DNA of 64,000 bases. Source: Planctomycetota bacterium (lineage in GTDB: Bacteria > Planctomycetota > UBA1135 > UBA2386). Under the pieces are notes generated by a model. The model ran no database searches and was not told the DNA's origin. It worked only from the letters and a program-made list of their open reading frames with translations. Positions 41,719 through 51,121 of this stretch are shown one piece after another (position 1 is the first letter of the stretch; every line of letters starts with the position of its first letter). Location of the stretch: NCBI GenBank assembly GCA_016794425.1, contig JAEUHR010000025.1:91041-155040 (forward strand), in the 5' to 3' direction. The translations under genes were made by a program, and so were the position numbers.

Positions 41719-42288
41719 TTGCCGTTCGGACCGGGCCGCGCGTGGCTGGTCGTGCGCGCCGCCGACGCCGCCGACGTCGCCGCTGTGCTGCAGGTGCGCA
41801 CGCTGCTGCCGGCCAACTGGGCGGCGGGCCTCGCCGAGGTGCGGCAGGCGGGCGTGTTCGTCGCGCCGCCGGTCGACGGCTTCGTGTTCGCGGTCGGCGC
41901 CGACCTGTCGGCCGACGGGCGCGACGTCGCTCGGTTCGTCGTGCCGCTGGTCGAGCGGCTCGCGGCGCGCTACGGCGGTGCGGCCTGGTTCCGCTGCGAT
42001 GGTGCGGCCGATCGGTTCGGCTGGGCGGTGGCGACCCGCGCCGGGCTCGAGCGCGGCTACGCCTACGACGGCGAGCACGGCCACGTCTGGTCGCACGGCC
42101 CGATCACGACCGCGGAAGAGGAACTCGGCTGCTTCGTCGACGACCCGCGTGACACGTCCGACGACGACGTGAAGTGGTGGCCCGACGAGCGCGTCGTGCT
42201 GGACCTCGCGGCGGCATGGAGCCGCGACCCGCGGCGGCTCGGCGAGCGGCCGGTGCCGCCGGCCGTCGGCTGGGTCGGTCGGCTGTGA
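41719..42288 (+). CDS. Unknown cytoplasmic protein (189 aa)
   Basis: An alpha/beta protein with no signal. Features are 'FVFAVGADLSADGRDVARFVV', 'GAAWFRCDGAADRFGWAVA', an aromatic 'HGHVWSHGP' and a conserved-looking acidic/aromatic end 'DTSDDDVKWWPDERVVLDLAAAWSRDPRRL'. It may be a small recognition domain, but I cannot name it. The only plausible start in frame after the preceding stop is the TTG at 41719, with no Shine-Dalgarno, so the start is uncertain. Converges with the next gene. Confidence 0.6.
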   Translation: MPFGPGRAWLVVRAADAADVAAVLQVRTLLPANWAAGLAEVRQAGVFVAPPVDGFVFAVGADLSADGRDVARFVVPLVERLAARYGGAAWFRCDGAADRFGWAVATRAGLERGYAYDGEHGHVWSHGPITTAEEELGCFVDDPRDTSDDDVKWWPDERVVLDLAAAWSRDPRRLGERPVPPAVGWVGRL

Positions 42289-42291
42289 CGG

Positions 42292-43488
42292 TCAGCGCGC
42301 GCGGCGGGCGCGCCACCAGTCCGACCACTGCTGCTTGACCTGGCGGTACTGCGCCGGCTCGCTCGGGAACATGCGGCCGTGGTCGCCGACCCGCACGTAG
42401 GACGGTTCGTAGTCGTCGGTCAGATGCGACACGGCGTGCGCGTAGTCGAGGAACTGCTGGCCCGGCGGTGTGCGCTCCAGCACGGCCATCGCCTGCTCGA
42501 CCGCGGCGTCCTTGCCACGGCGTGCGGCGAGGATCTCGAGCGCGAGCCGGAACGTCTCGCCGGCGCCGTCGGGGCGCGCGAGTTCGGCTTCGGCTTCGGC
42601 GACGTCCGGGTCGGTCGGCTGCGCCGCCAGTACGCCGAACAGGGCCTGGCGGCCGGCGCCCCGGGCACCGCGCAGCGCGCGGTGCAGTTCTGCGCGCGCG
42701 CGCTCGGGCTCGGGCAGCGACGGACTCGCGAGCAGCGCGGCGAGCTGCAGCGCCAGGTGGCGCTGGCGGTCGAACCGCTGCGGCACTTCGTCGCGCACGC
42801 CGGCGACCAGCGTCGCGCACGCGCGCCGCAGCGCCGCGCGCACCGGCGTCGCGATCGCGTCACGCCGGCCGTCGGCCTCGAGCTGCACCAGAGCGTCGAC
42901 GGCGGCGCCGACGACGGCCGCATCGGCGGCGCCGAGTTCCGCCGCGAGCCGCTCCGCCAGCGCCGCATCGGGCAGCGCCAGCCACTCGTCCCAGACCGGC
43001 CCGGGCACCGGCAGCGCGAACGCTGGCGACGCGACGCTGCCGAACCACAGGCGCGCGCCGCGTTCGCCGAGCGGCGCGTCGGTGCGGACGATGCTGTAGC
43101 GCAGCGTGACGTTCCAGGTGCCCGGCGTCAGCAGCGCCGGCACCGCGACGTCGAACGCGGCGGTCGCCCCCGGCGCGACCACCACGAGCCCCTCTTCGCG
43201 GTAGTCGCCACCGTGGTTGCCGCAGCGCGCGGGCACCGAGGGCCGGCGGCCGCCGCGGTCGACCACGAACTCGTAGTGCGGCTGCACCATGCCGTAGGTC
43301 GAGCCGTCGAGCGGCGGGCACAGGGCGACCGGCGCCGCCGAGGTGTTCGTGAACACCACGTGCGCGACCGGCGTGAACTCGCCGAGGTCGACGCGATCGA
43401 TGCGCAGCGCCCAGGGGCCGTCCTGGGCTGCGATCGGCAAGGCGGTGCAGACCACGGCGGCAAACCAGGTCGGGCGAAGGGTGGTCAT
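42292..43488 (-). CDS. Exported protein with beta domain and helical repeats
   Basis: A 398-residue protein with a signal peptide ending 'ALPIAAQ'. Residues ~25-170 form a beta-sandwich ('FTPVAHVVFTNTSAAPVALCPP', 'GTWNVTLRYSIVRTD') with two Cys. The remainder is alpha-helical with HEAT-like pairs ('ALVQLEADGRRDAIATPVRAALRRA'), and the end is Arg/Trp-rich. Periplasmic location is inferred; function unknown. The ATG at 43488 has TACCGC 6 bases upstream, a TANNNC variant of the local -10. Confidence 0.7.
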   Translation of the reverse strand: MTTLRPTWFAAVVCTALPIAAQDGPWALRIDRVDLGEFTPVAHVVFTNTSAAPVALCPPLDGSTYGMVQPHYEFVVDRGGRRPSVPARCGNHGGDYREEGLVVVAPGATAAFDVAVPALLTPGTWNVTLRYSIVRTDAPLGERGARLWFGSVASPAFALPVPGPVWDEWLALPDAALAERLAAELGAADAAVVGAAVDALVQLEADGRRDAIATPVRAALRRACATLVAGVRDEVPQRFDRQRHLALQLAALLASPSLPEPERARAELHRALRGARGAGRQALFGVLAAQPTDPDVAEAEAELARPDGAGETFRLALEILAARRGKDAAVEQAMAVLERTPPGQQFLDYAHAVSHLTDDYEPSYVRVGDHGRMFPSEPAQYRQVKQQWSDWWRARRAR

Positions 43489-43494
43489 CGCGGG

Positions 43495-43500
43495 GCGGTA
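43495..43500 (-). promoter_or_regulatory. TANNNC -10-like element
   Basis: TACCGC, 6 bases before the ATG at 43488; fits the local spacing but lacks the final T. Confidence 0.35.
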
Positions 43501-43611
43501 GCGCGGTTCGCGGCGAGGGTAACCGGTCCCGGCACTCGGCACCGCCGGCCGGTCCGTTGCGCCGCACCTCGGCCGCCGAACCGCTGCGGCGACACGGCTG
43601 CGCCAGGGTGC

Positions 43612-43617
43612 TAGCCT
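43612..43617 (+). promoter_or_regulatory. -10-like element of the GT-C gene
   Basis: TAGCCT within GCTAGC, 10 bases before the GTG at 43628. Confidence 0.5.
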
Positions 43618-43627
43618 TCGCCGCGCC

Positions 43628-45334
43628 GTGCCGCGCCGCCTCGTGTTCTGGACCGTCGCCGTACTCGCCGCCGCCGCCGCGTGCTGGCAGGCCTGGGCGC
43701 TGCGCTGGTCGTGCGACGACGCCTACATCTCGTTCCGCTACGCGCAGCACTTCGTCGAAGGCCACGGGCTGGTCTACAACCTCGATCCCGGCGAGCCGCC
43801 GGTCGAGGGCTACACGAACTTCGCCTGGACCCTCTGGCTCGCGATCGGCTGGTGGCTCGGCTGCACCGATCCGGGCATCGAGGCCTGGGCCAGCGCCGGG
43901 GGCGCGCTCTGCCACGGCGCCACGGTGGCACTGCTCGCGGCGATTGCCTGGCGCGCGAGCAACGGCCGCGCTGCGGTGCCGGTCGCCGCGTGCGGCTACG
44001 CGGCGCTGCACCACGCGGCGTCGCTGGCGCCGGCCGGGCTCGAGACGGCGCTGTTCGTGCTGCTCGCCACCGCGATGCTGCGGTTCTGCCTGTCGCTGCG
44101 CTGCGCGCGCGAAGCCTGGCTGCTCGGCTTCCTCGGCGTGCTGGCAGCGATGACGCGGCCCGACGGCGCGCTGCTGGCCGCCGCGGCCTTCGCGTTCGTG
44201 CTGCACGACGCCTGGCGCCGCCGCGCCGTGCGGCTGCTGGTCGGCTACGTGGTGCCGTTCCTGGTCGTGTTCGTGCCGTACCTGCTGTGGCGGCACGCGT
44301 ACTACGGTCAGTGGGTGCCGAACACGTTCTTCGCGAAGTCCGGCGGCGACCCGTACCCAGGCCAGGGCCTCCGCTACGTGGCGGCGTTCGCGAGCTGCTA
44401 CTGGGCGCTGCTGCCGGCGCTGCCGCTGCTCGGCTGGTTCCTGGTGCGGCGGCCCGACCCGCTGGCGCCGCTCTGCTTCGGCCTCGGCCGGCGGCCCTGG
44501 GCCGTGCTGGCCGCGTTCGTGCTGCCGTACCTGGCGTTCGTCGTCTGGGTCGGTGGCGACTTCATGTTCGCGCGCTTCGTGCTGCCGGTCGTGCCGGCGC
44601 TGCTGCTCGCGTACGACATCGCCTGCCAGCGCTGGCGGCGGCCGTGGCTGCCGGCGGCCGCGGCGGCGGCGCTGGTGTTCGGCCTGTGGCTGCGCGCCGA
44701 GCCGGCCTGGCTCGCCGACCACACGAACCCGCACGGCTTCTCCGACAACCGCGCGATCTCGGTCGCCGAGGCGGCGCCGGGGCTGCCGCGCACCGAGGCG
44801 TTCCGGCGCGCCGGCGAACGGCTGCGCGAGCTGTTCGCGGGGCTCGACGTGCGGATCGCCTTCGGCGGCAGCCAGGCCAACCTCGCGTTCCGCTCGCGGG
44901 TGCCGGTGGCGGTCGAGTTGTACGGGCTGACCGACGCGTTCATCGCGCGGCGGCCGCTCGCGCGGCGCGGCCAGGCGGGCCACGAGAAGGGCTACTTGCA
45001 GTGCCCGGGCTACTACGAGCAGCGCGGCGTGCACTTCCACTTCGAAGGCGCCTACGGCAGCGCCGACGCGTGGCGGCGCATCGTGTTCCCCGGGCCGGTG
45101 CCGGTCGGCGCGCAGCTGGTCGTCTACGACCGCGAGCTGATGCAGGAGCTGCGGCGCCGCGCGCCGGACCTGGTGGCGGTCGATTTCGAACGTCTGCTCG
45201 ACGACTACCTGGCGCAGCTCGACGGCAGGCCGAAGGCCGAGGTCGCCGCCGACTACGCGAAGTTCCGCGCGGCGTGGTTCGACCACACCGACGACCCGCG
45301 CCGGCAGGCGGCGTTCGAGCAGTTCCTGCAGTGA
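43628..45334 (+). CDS. GT-C family membrane glycosyltransferase
   Basis: A 568-residue protein with ten or more membrane helices in residues 5-365 and a ~200-residue C-terminal extracytoplasmic part. The first loop reads '[24 protein letters not shown]' and '[12 protein letters not shown]', where the DD pair is the metal/catalytic motif of GT-C enzymes that use polyprenyl-phosphate sugars. The pattern resembles AftB-like transferases (by recall). Acceptor and sugar unknown. GTG start with TAGCCT 10 bases upstream. Converges with the carbonic anhydrase gene. Confidence 0.82.
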   Translation: MPRRLVFWTVAVLAAAAACWQAWALRWSCDDAYISFRYAQHFVEGHGLVYNLDPGEPPVEGYTNFAWTLWLAIGWWLGCTDPGIEAWASAGGALCHGATVALLAAIAWRASNGRAAVPVAACGYAALHHAASLAPAGLETALFVLLATAMLRFCLSLRCAREAWLLGFLGVLAAMTRPDGALLAAAAFAFVLHDAWRRRAVRLLVGYVVPFLVVFVPYLLWRHAYYGQWVPNTFFAKSGGDPYPGQGLRYVAAFASCYWALLPALPLLGWFLVRRPDPLAPLCFGLGRRPWAVLAAFVLPYLAFVVWVGGDFMFARFVLPVVPALLLAYDIACQRWRRPWLPAAAAAALVFGLWLRAEPAWLADHTNPHGFSDNRAISVAEAAPGLPRTEAFRRAGERLRELFAGLDVRIAFGGSQANLAFRSRVPVAVELYGLTDAFIARRPLARRGQAGHEKGYLQCPGYYEQRGVHFHFEGAYGSADAWRRIVFPGPVPVGAQLVVYDRELMQELRRRAPDLVAVDFERLLDDYLAQLDGRPKAEVAADYAKFRAAWFDHTDDPRRQAAFEQFLQ

Positions 45335-45347
45335 GCGGCGGCGCCGC

Positions 45348-47129
45348 TCAGCTGCGCTTCTTCATCACCAGTACGGCCGCCAGCGACATCGACACGATGC
45401 CGGCGAGGCCGATCACGTGGCGCAGGTCGCGCCACCACGGCTCGTCGCCGCCGGTGCCGGTGCCGTGCTGGTCGTCGCCGGCCGGCTCGTGGCCGTGGTC
45501 GGCGCCGCCGTGTGCCGGGCTGCCGTGGCTGCTCGCTGCGGCGTGGTCGCCGTGGTCGCCGTGGTCACCGTGCGCCGCCGCGGCGCCGTGGTCGGCCGCC
45601 GTCCCGTGCGGGGCGCCGTGCGGGTTGCCGCCGGTCGCCCACGGCAGCAGCGGCAGGTCGCCGGCCGCCGCGTGGTCGTCGTGCGCGCCGTGGTCGGCCG
45701 GCTTGCCGTGGTCGTCGGCCGCGTGCTTGCCGTGCGCCGGCGCCTGCTTCGACTCGCCGGCCGGCGCCGCGGCCGGCAGCTCGGCGGCACCCTGGTCCTT
45801 CAGCCACTCGAGGTCGCCGGTCGCCAGGTCGTAGACCGCCGGCAGCAGCGCGAAGCGCCCGTCGGTCTCGAGCTGGCGCAGCAGCCCGCTGCGCGAACGC
45901 GCTTCGGCCACCGTGCGCAGCACGTTGGCGCGCACGGCGAGCTCGACGAGGTCGCCGCGGCCCTGCGCGCGCGCCGCCGCGACCGACGGCTCGATGCGGG
46001 CCAGCAGGGCGCGCAGGTTCGGCGACAGCTGCTGGTTCTCCGGGTGTTCGAGTGCCGCCTGCACGGCGCCGCAGCGCGTGTGTCCCATGACGACCAGCAG
46101 CGAGGCGCCGGTGTGGGCGGCTGCGTACTCGATGCTGGCGAGGGCGTCGTCGTTCAGCGTGTTGCCGGCGATCCGGATCACGAACAGCTCACCGAGGCCG
46201 CTGTCGAACACGTGTTCGGGCGCGACGCGTGAGTCGGCGCAGGTCAGCACGATCGCCAATGGCTGCTGGCCGTGCGTCAGCGCTTCGCGGCGCTGCTTGC
46301 CGACGTCGCCGGTCGGCTTGCCGTCGCCGAGGAAGCGCCGGTGGCCGGCCTGCAGCATGCGCAGCGCGACGTGCGGCGGCACGCCGGTCGGGATCGTGCC
46401 GTGCGTGACCGTCGCTTCGGTTTCGTCCGCCGCCGCGGTCGGCAACGGCCGCACCGGCAGCCATTCGACCTCGCCGCTGTCGAGGTGGTAGCGCGCCGGC
46501 GCCATGCGGAACCGGCCGACCGAGGCGTAGCGCCGCAGCAGGTCGCTGCGCCGCAGGCACTCGTGCACGGTCTGGTGCACGTGTTCCTCCTCGGCGGCGT
46601 CGCACAGCGCCTTGCCGCCGAGGTCGCGCGCGCGGGCCCGCCGCACGGCCGGTTCGATCTGCTCGAGCAGGTGCTGCAGCGCGCGGCTGCCGGCCGGGGC
46701 GCCGGTGCCGTCGCTCGCGGCCTGGCCGACCGCGGCACCGATCGCGCCGCAGCCCTCGTGGCCGAGCACGACGCACAGCGGCACGTTCAGGTGTTCGACC
46801 GCGTACTCGATGCTCGCCAGCGTCTCGGCGTCGCAGACGTTGCCGGCGACCCGCACGACGAACAGTTCGCCGAGGCCGGCGTTGAACACGTGCTCGGGCG
46901 GCACGCGGCTGTCGGCGCAGCACAGCACGATCGCGAACGGGCTCTGGCCGCGCGCGAGCGTGCGGCGCACGCCTTCGCCGAGCGGTTGCGGCAGCGAGCG
47001 TTCGGCGACGAAGCGGCGGTTGCCGTCCTGCAGCGCGCGCAGCGCTTCGTCGGGAGTGCGTTGGGCGACCGCGCTCGCCGCGGTGGCGAACAGCGCCCAG
47101 GCCAGTGCCAGGCGTGAAGTGAGTGCCAT
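45348..47129 (-). CDS. Exported tandem beta-carbonic anhydrase with His-rich tail
   Basis: A 593-residue protein that should hydrate CO2 to bicarbonate outside the cytoplasm. Signal peptide 1-22 ('LALAWALFATAASAVAQ'). Two complete beta-CA domains follow. Domain 1 has C71-x-D73-S-R75 and H124-x-x-C127 ('CADSR', 'GHEGCGA'); domain 2 has C297-x-D299-S-R301 and H350-x-x-C353 ('CADSR', 'GHTRCGA'). All zinc ligands and the Asp/Arg dyads are intact in both. Residues ~465-555 are low-complexity with about 18 His ('HGDHGDHGDH'), a likely metal-binding stretch. A C-terminal helix (~570-590) then ends in 'MKKRS', anchoring it in the membrane. Usual beta-CAs have one domain of ~200-230 residues. Confidence 0.9.
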   Translation of the reverse strand: MALTSRLALAWALFATAASAVAQRTPDEALRALQDGNRRFVAERSLPQPLGEGVRRTLARGQSPFAIVLCCADSRVPPEHVFNAGLGELFVVRVAGNVCDAETLASIEYAVEHLNVPLCVVLGHEGCGAIGAAVGQAASDGTGAPAGSRALQHLLEQIEPAVRRARARDLGGKALCDAAEEEHVHQTVHECLRRSDLLRRYASVGRFRMAPARYHLDSGEVEWLPVRPLPTAAADETEATVTHGTIPTGVPPHVALRMLQAGHRRFLGDGKPTGDVGKQRREALTHGQQPLAIVLTCADSRVAPEHVFDSGLGELFVIRIAGNTLNDDALASIEYAAAHTGASLLVVMGHTRCGAVQAALEHPENQQLSPNLRALLARIEPSVAAARAQGRGDLVELAVRANVLRTVAEARSRSGLLRQLETDGRFALLPAVYDLATGDLEWLKDQGAAELPAAAPAGESKQAPAHGKHAADDHGKPADHGAHDDHAAAGDLPLLPWATGGNPHGAPHGTAADHGAAAAHGDHGDHGDHAAASSHGSPAHGGADHGHEPAGDDQHGTGTGGDEPWWRDLRHVIGLAGIVSMSLAAVLVMKKRS

Positions 47130-47274
47130 GTTGCGTTTCCCCGGTTGTGCGATTCCAGGACGGCATCGGCGCCCGCTGTGGTCGGACTGGACGGGTGCCG
47201 CGACGGCACGGTGCCAGCGTCGGGTCGGTGCCGCAGAATCCGGCAGCCGGGCCGGGTCAGGAGCGCGCCGGCCA

Positions 47275-47302
47275 TTGACCGGCGCCGGCCGGCCGCTACC
47301 TT
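47275..47302 (+). promoter_or_regulatory. Strong sigma-70-like promoter of EF-G
   Basis: TTGACC (47275-47280), 16-base spacer, TACCTT (47297-47302). The best -35/-10 pair in the window. The rest of the 323-base gap between the carbonic anhydrase and EF-G genes (47130-47452) shows no gene; its part after the promoter is discussed under EF-G. Confidence 0.65.
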
Positions 47303-47452
47303 CTTTCGCCTTTCATGCCCGGGGCGATCCGCTCCGGGGCCGGCCACCCGTCCGTCGCGGCTGCGTCGGGTCGCACGCACCGACGGCCGCTCGGTACGCA
47401 CTGCCGCGTGCCCGACCTCATGTCCTCCCCGACCTCAACTCCCCGCTCCGCC

Positions 47453-49540
47453 ATGGCTGACAACTCCAAGGACGTCCAGCAGATCAAGACGTGCCGCAAC
47501 TTCGGCGTGATCGCGCACATCGACGCGGGCAAGACCACGTTCAGCGAGCGCATCCTCTACATCACCGGCAAGAGCCACAAGATCGGCGAGGTGCACGAGG
47601 GCGCGGCGACGATGGACTACCTCGAGGAGGAGCGCAAGCGCGGCATCACGATCACGTCGGCGGCGACGACGTGCTTCTGGCGCAACCACCGCATGAGCCT
47701 GATCGACACGCCAGGCCACGTCGACTTCACGGCCGAGGTCGAACGCTCGCTGCGCGTGCTCGACGGCGCGGTCGGCGTGTTCTGCGCGGTCGCCGGTGTG
47801 CAGCCGCAGTCGGAGACCGTCTGGCGGCAGGCCAACCGCTACAAGGTGCCGCGCGTCGCGTTCGTCAACAAGATGGACCGCACCGGCGCCGACTTCTACA
47901 AGGCCGTCGAGTCGATGCGCGCGCGGTTGAACGCCAACCCGGTGCCGCTGGTGATGCCGATCGGCAAGGAGAAGGAGTTCCGCGGCGTCGTCGACCTCGT
48001 CAACATGAAGGCCTGCGTCTGGGCCGACGACGACGCGCGCGAGATGACCGTCAGCGAGGTGCCCGACGAGCTGATGGCCGAGGCCAAGAAGCGCCGCGAG
48101 CAGATGATCGAGGCCGTGGCCGAGTGCCACGACACCGTGCTCGAGAAGTTCGTCGAGGGCGAGGAGGTCACGATCCCCGAGATCATGGCCGCGATCCGCA
48201 AGGGCACGCTGGACCTCAAGATCACGCCGGTGTTCTGCGGTTCGGCGTTCAAGGACAAGGGCGTGCAGAACGTGCTCGACGCGATCGTCGACTTCCTGCC
48301 GAGCCCGCTCGACGTGCCGCCGATCGAGGGCTTCAACCCCGAGAACGACGAGAAGATCGTCCGTGAACTGCTGCCGACGCAGCCGTTCGCGGGGCTCGTG
48401 TTCAAGACCATCAGCGATCCGAACGGCGACCTGACCTTCGTCCGCATCTACACCGGCGAGATGAAGCAGGGCGAGAAGTACTACAACGCCCGCACGCGCC
48501 GCTTCGAGCGCATCGGCCGCCTCGTGCGCATGCACGCGGCGCAGCGCGAGCCGATCGACGTGGCGCGCGCCGGTGACATCGTCGCCGCGGTCGGCATCAA
48601 GGACTCGATCACCGGCGACACGCTGTCGCTGAAGGAATCGCCCGTGATCTACGAGGCGATGAACTTCCCGGACACGGTCATCAGCATGGCGATCGAGCCG
48701 AAGTCCGGCGGCGACCGCGACAAGCTGTCCGAGGTCATCGGCAAGCTCGTGCGCGAGGATCCGACGTTCAAGGCGCGCACCGACGAGCAGACCGGCCAGA
48801 TGGTCATCTCGGGCATGGGCGAGTTGCACCTCGAAGTGAAGTGCAACATGATCCAGAACGACTACAAGATCGGCGTCACGGTCGGCCGCCCGAAGGTCGC
48901 CTACAAGATGACGCTGAAGGGCCCCAAGCAGGTCGAAGCGCGCCACATCAAGCAGTCGGGTGGCTCGGGTCAGTTCGCCGTCGCGCGCGTGAAGTTCCGC
49001 CCCAACGCCGAGGTCGAGGAGTTCGAGTTCATCGACTCGGTCAAGGGCGGCTCGGTGCCGCGCGAGTACATCCCGGCGGTCGAGAGCGGCATCGAGGCCG
49101 CGATCAAGGGCGGCGGCCGCATCGGCTTCCCGTACTGCAAGATCACCGCGGAGCTCTACGACGGCCAGAGCCACGACGTCGACTCGAGCGCGATGGCGTT
49201 CGAAGCGGCCGGCGTGCTGGCGTTCCGGCTCGCCGCCGAGAACAACTCGCAGCTGCTCGAGCCGATCATGAAGATCGAGATCGAGGCGCCCGAGGAGAAG
49301 ACCGGCGACGTGATCGGCGACCTCAGCTCGCGGCGCGGCATCGTCGAGGAGATGATCAGCAAGCCGGGTGGCATCTCGGCGGTGACCGGCAAGGTCCCGC
49401 TCGCCGAGATGTTCCAGTACTCGACGACGCTGCGTTCGCTGACGCAGGGCCGCGGCACCTACTCGATGGAACCGGCCAGCTACGAGCCGGTGCCGCCGAA
49501 CATCGCCGCGAAGGTGCTCGAGGAAGAAGCCGGCAAGTAG
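47453..49540 (+). CDS. fusA: Translation elongation factor G
   Basis: GTPase that moves tRNAs and mRNA through the ribosome. The 695-residue protein (from '[13 protein letters not shown]') has G1 'AHIDAGKTT' (21-29), switch II 'DTPGHVDFT', '[10 protein letters not shown]' (G4) and later domains II-V ending '[17 protein letters not shown]'. The frame stays open to ATGs at 47420 and 47315. The latter lies 12 bases after the TACCTT -10 and would add 46 Pro/Ser/Arg-rich residues not typical of EF-G, so the shorter start is preferred, leaving a leader of ~140 bases. No Shine-Dalgarno is visible at any of the three ATGs. rpsG/rpsL and tuf are not adjacent, so this may be a second EF-G copy. Confidence 0.93.
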   Translation: MADNSKDVQQIKTCRNFGVIAHIDAGKTTFSERILYITGKSHKIGEVHEGAATMDYLEEERKRGITITSAATTCFWRNHRMSLIDTPGHVDFTAEVERSLRVLDGAVGVFCAVAGVQPQSETVWRQANRYKVPRVAFVNKMDRTGADFYKAVESMRARLNANPVPLVMPIGKEKEFRGVVDLVNMKACVWADDDAREMTVSEVPDELMAEAKKRREQMIEAVAECHDTVLEKFVEGEEVTIPEIMAAIRKGTLDLKITPVFCGSAFKDKGVQNVLDAIVDFLPSPLDVPPIEGFNPENDEKIVRELLPTQPFAGLVFKTISDPNGDLTFVRIYTGEMKQGEKYYNARTRRFERIGRLVRMHAAQREPIDVARAGDIVAAVGIKDSITGDTLSLKESPVIYEAMNFPDTVISMAIEPKSGGDRDKLSEVIGKLVREDPTFKARTDEQTGQMVISGMGELHLEVKCNMIQNDYKIGVTVGRPKVAYKMTLKGPKQVEARHIKQSGGSGQFAVARVKFRPNAEVEEFEFIDSVKGGSVPREYIPAVESGIEAAIKGGGRIGFPYCKITAELYDGQSHDVDSSAMAFEAAGVLAFRLAAENNSQLLEPIMKIEIEAPEEKTGDVIGDLSSRRGIVEEMISKPGGISAVTGKVPLAEMFQYSTTLRSLTQGRGTYSMEPASYEPVPPNIAAKVLEEEAGK

Positions 49541-49547
49541 CCGCCGC

Positions 49548-49886
49548 TCAGCCGCTCGGCGGACCGCCGCCGAGCAGCTCGATGCCCTCGTGCGCGAGAG
49601 CCAGCAGCACGCACGGCTCCGTGCCCGGCAGCGCGCAGGGCGCGTGGGCCGAGCGGGCTTCGTAGCGCACGAACGTGCCGGCGAGGTAGCGCCCGCGTTC
49701 GTCGCCGTAGCCGCCCTGCAGCACCAGTACTTCCTCGGGGCCCGTGTGGCGGTGCTGCGGGTAGCCGCAGCCCGGCTCCATGCGGATCAGCGCCAGCACG
49801 CGCCTGGTCGAGCGCGAGCTGGCGTAGAAGTGCACGGCGATGCCGGGGTAGCGGGTCGAGCGCCAGGCGATGGTGCGGAGGTCCAC
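49548..49886 (-). CDS. ChrR-like cupin protein
   Basis: A 112-residue single-domain cupin: 'RRVLALIRMEPGCGYPQHRHTGPEEVLVLQGGYGDE' has the His-x-His and downstream Glu of cupin motif 1, and 'HAPCALPGTEPCVLLAL' stands at motif 2. This resembles the C-terminal cupin of ChrR anti-sigma factors, here without the anti-sigma part. It would bind a divalent metal; the ligand is unknown. The GTG at 49886 is the most natural start; a TTG at 49925 is possible. Confidence 0.7.
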   Translation of the reverse strand: MDLRTIAWRSTRYPGIAVHFYASSRSTRRVLALIRMEPGCGYPQHRHTGPEEVLVLQGGYGDERGRYLAGTFVRYEARSAHAPCALPGTEPCVLLALAHEGIELLGGGPPSG

Positions 49887-49955
49887 GCGGGCCCGGATCC
49901 TCGCGCATGGCCGGCCGGCGGACAAGCCAGGGTCGGCGGCGGCGGCTCGGCCGGC

Positions 49956-49961
49956 TATCCT
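49956..49961 (+). promoter_or_regulatory. -10-like element, leaderless start
   Basis: TATCCT, 8 bases before the ATG at 49970; no Shine-Dalgarno. Confidence 0.55.
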
Positions 49962-49969
49962 CGCCGGCG

Positions 49970-50479
49970 ATGACGTCCGAGCCCACCGAGTCCTGGTCGA
50001 TCTCGATCGAGAAGGACTACCTGAAGTTCAGCGCCGCGCACTTCCTGATCTTCCCGGACGGTTCGGCGGAGCGGCTGCACGGCCACAACTACAAGGTCTA
50101 CGTCGACCTGCAGACCGACCTCGACCCGCACGGCCTCGTGGTCAACTTCAAGGAGATCAAGCCGATGGTGCGCGCGCTGTGCGACGAGCTGGACGAGCGG
50201 CTGCTGATCCCGGGCCGCCATCCGGTGCTGACCGTCGCGCCGGCGGCCTGTGGCCACAACCTCGAGATCCGCTACCGCGAGCGGCGCTACTCGATCCCGC
50301 GCGACGAAGTGCTGGTGCTGCCGATCGGCAACAGCAGCGCCGAGAACCTCGCCACCTGGTTCGGCCGCACGCTGCTCGAGCGCATGCGCCAGTCGTGGCC
50401 GCAGCTCGGCATCGTCCGCCTGTCGGTCGGTGTCGAGGAGACGCCGGGCCAGCGCGGTATCTGGACGCTGCGCCGCTGA
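49970..50479 (+). CDS. 6-pyruvoyl-tetrahydropterin synthase/QueD family protein
   Basis: A 169-residue T-fold enzyme. Zinc His residues are present in 'FSAAHFLI' and 'RLHGHNY', with 'HGLVVNFKEIK' after. The catalytic Cys of QueD and PTPS, normally four residues before HGH, is Ala here, with Glu at the next position ('SAERLHGH'). This recalls PTPS-III enzymes, where Glu replaces Cys and 6-hydroxymethyl-dihydropterin is made for folate (from memory). So a folate role may fit better than queuosine. An insert at ~80-130 ('CGHNLEIRYRERRYSIP') makes it longer than QueD. Leaderless TATCCT start. Confidence 0.82.
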   Translation: MTSEPTESWSISIEKDYLKFSAAHFLIFPDGSAERLHGHNYKVYVDLQTDLDPHGLVVNFKEIKPMVRALCDELDERLLIPGRHPVLTVAPAACGHNLEIRYRERRYSIPRDEVLVLPIGNSSAENLATWFGRTLLERMRQSWPQLGIVRLSVGVEETPGQRGIWTLRR

Positions 50480-50488
50480 CCGCGGCGG

Positions 50489-50791
50489 TCAGCCGGTGCC
50501 GGGGCGCGCGGTGCGGAAGCCGTGTGCCCAGCGCGCCGGCCCGCGGCCGCAGTTGCGCACCGTGTGCCGCGTGCCGGCCGGAATGCGCAGTTCGTCGCCG
50601 GCCTGCAGGCGCAGCGTGCGGCCCTGCATCTCGACGATCGACTCACCCTCGAGCAGCAGCACGAGTTCGTCGACGTCGTGCAGGAAGTCGTGCCAGACCT
50701 GGCTCGGCGGATCGACCCAGACCTCGAACGAGAACCCCTGCGCGGCCCAGTCCGCTCGCACGGCTGGCAGGTCGATCTTCGTCGGTTGCAT
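50489..50791 (-). CDS. Small cupin protein
   Basis: A 100-residue cupin_2-type barrel: 'VWHDFLHDVDELVLLLEGE' carries motif 1 with His, Asp-Glu and Gly, and 'GDELRIPAGTRHTVRNCGRGPARWAHGF' is motif 2 with its His. It probably binds one metal ion. The ATG at 50791 has a good GGGAGG Shine-Dalgarno, so unlike its neighbour it is translated from a leader. Converges with the PTPS gene. Confidence 0.78.
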   Translation of the reverse strand: MQPTKIDLPAVRADWAAQGFSFEVWVDPPSQVWHDFLHDVDELVLLLEGESIVEMQGRTLRLQAGDELRIPAGTRHTVRNCGRGPARWAHGFRTARPGTG

Positions 50792-51068
50792 CCCAGTGCC
50801 TCCCTGTGGCAGTGCGCCCCGGACCGGTCGCGGCCGGTGTGGTGTGGTGTCGGGTCGGTGGTGGACCCGGCGGGCCGCGATCAGACTTCGGTCAAGCGTA
50901 TCGTGGTGGAGCGCGGCGGCCAGTGCCGGGGCTGGCCCTTCCCCGCTGGCGGTGGTCCATCGTGGTGCGCCAGCACCGCTCCTAGCTGCTCGGGGCCCGG
51001 AGTAACGGCGCCCCGCACGGTTGCCCGGATCGGGCCCGTCCGAACCGGCTGCCCGCACCGGCCGCCGG
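50792..51068 (-). other. Non-coding leader region of cupin gene
   Basis: About 280 bases without a convincing gene between the cupin ATG and the terminator at 51069. A minus-strand TACGCT (50895-50900) could be a -10 for the cupin with a leader of ~100 bases; no clear -35. A CACCACACC-type run at ~50840 is seen. Otherwise nothing recognised. Confidence 0.4.
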
Positions 51069-51121
51069 AAAAAGGACGATCCTCCGGGCTGCTGCGGGAG
51101 AGTGCCGCAGCCAGGAGGATC
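51069..51121 (-). terminator. Intrinsic terminator, minus strand
   Basis: On the minus strand an 8-bp stem (bases 51114-51121 with 51078-51085, GATCCTCC/GGAGGATC) continues into an inner stem (51107-51112 with 51087-51092). Four bases later comes TTTTT (51069-51073). It closes the structured RNA candidate and may also end the 52757-51420 transcript. Confidence 0.6.
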
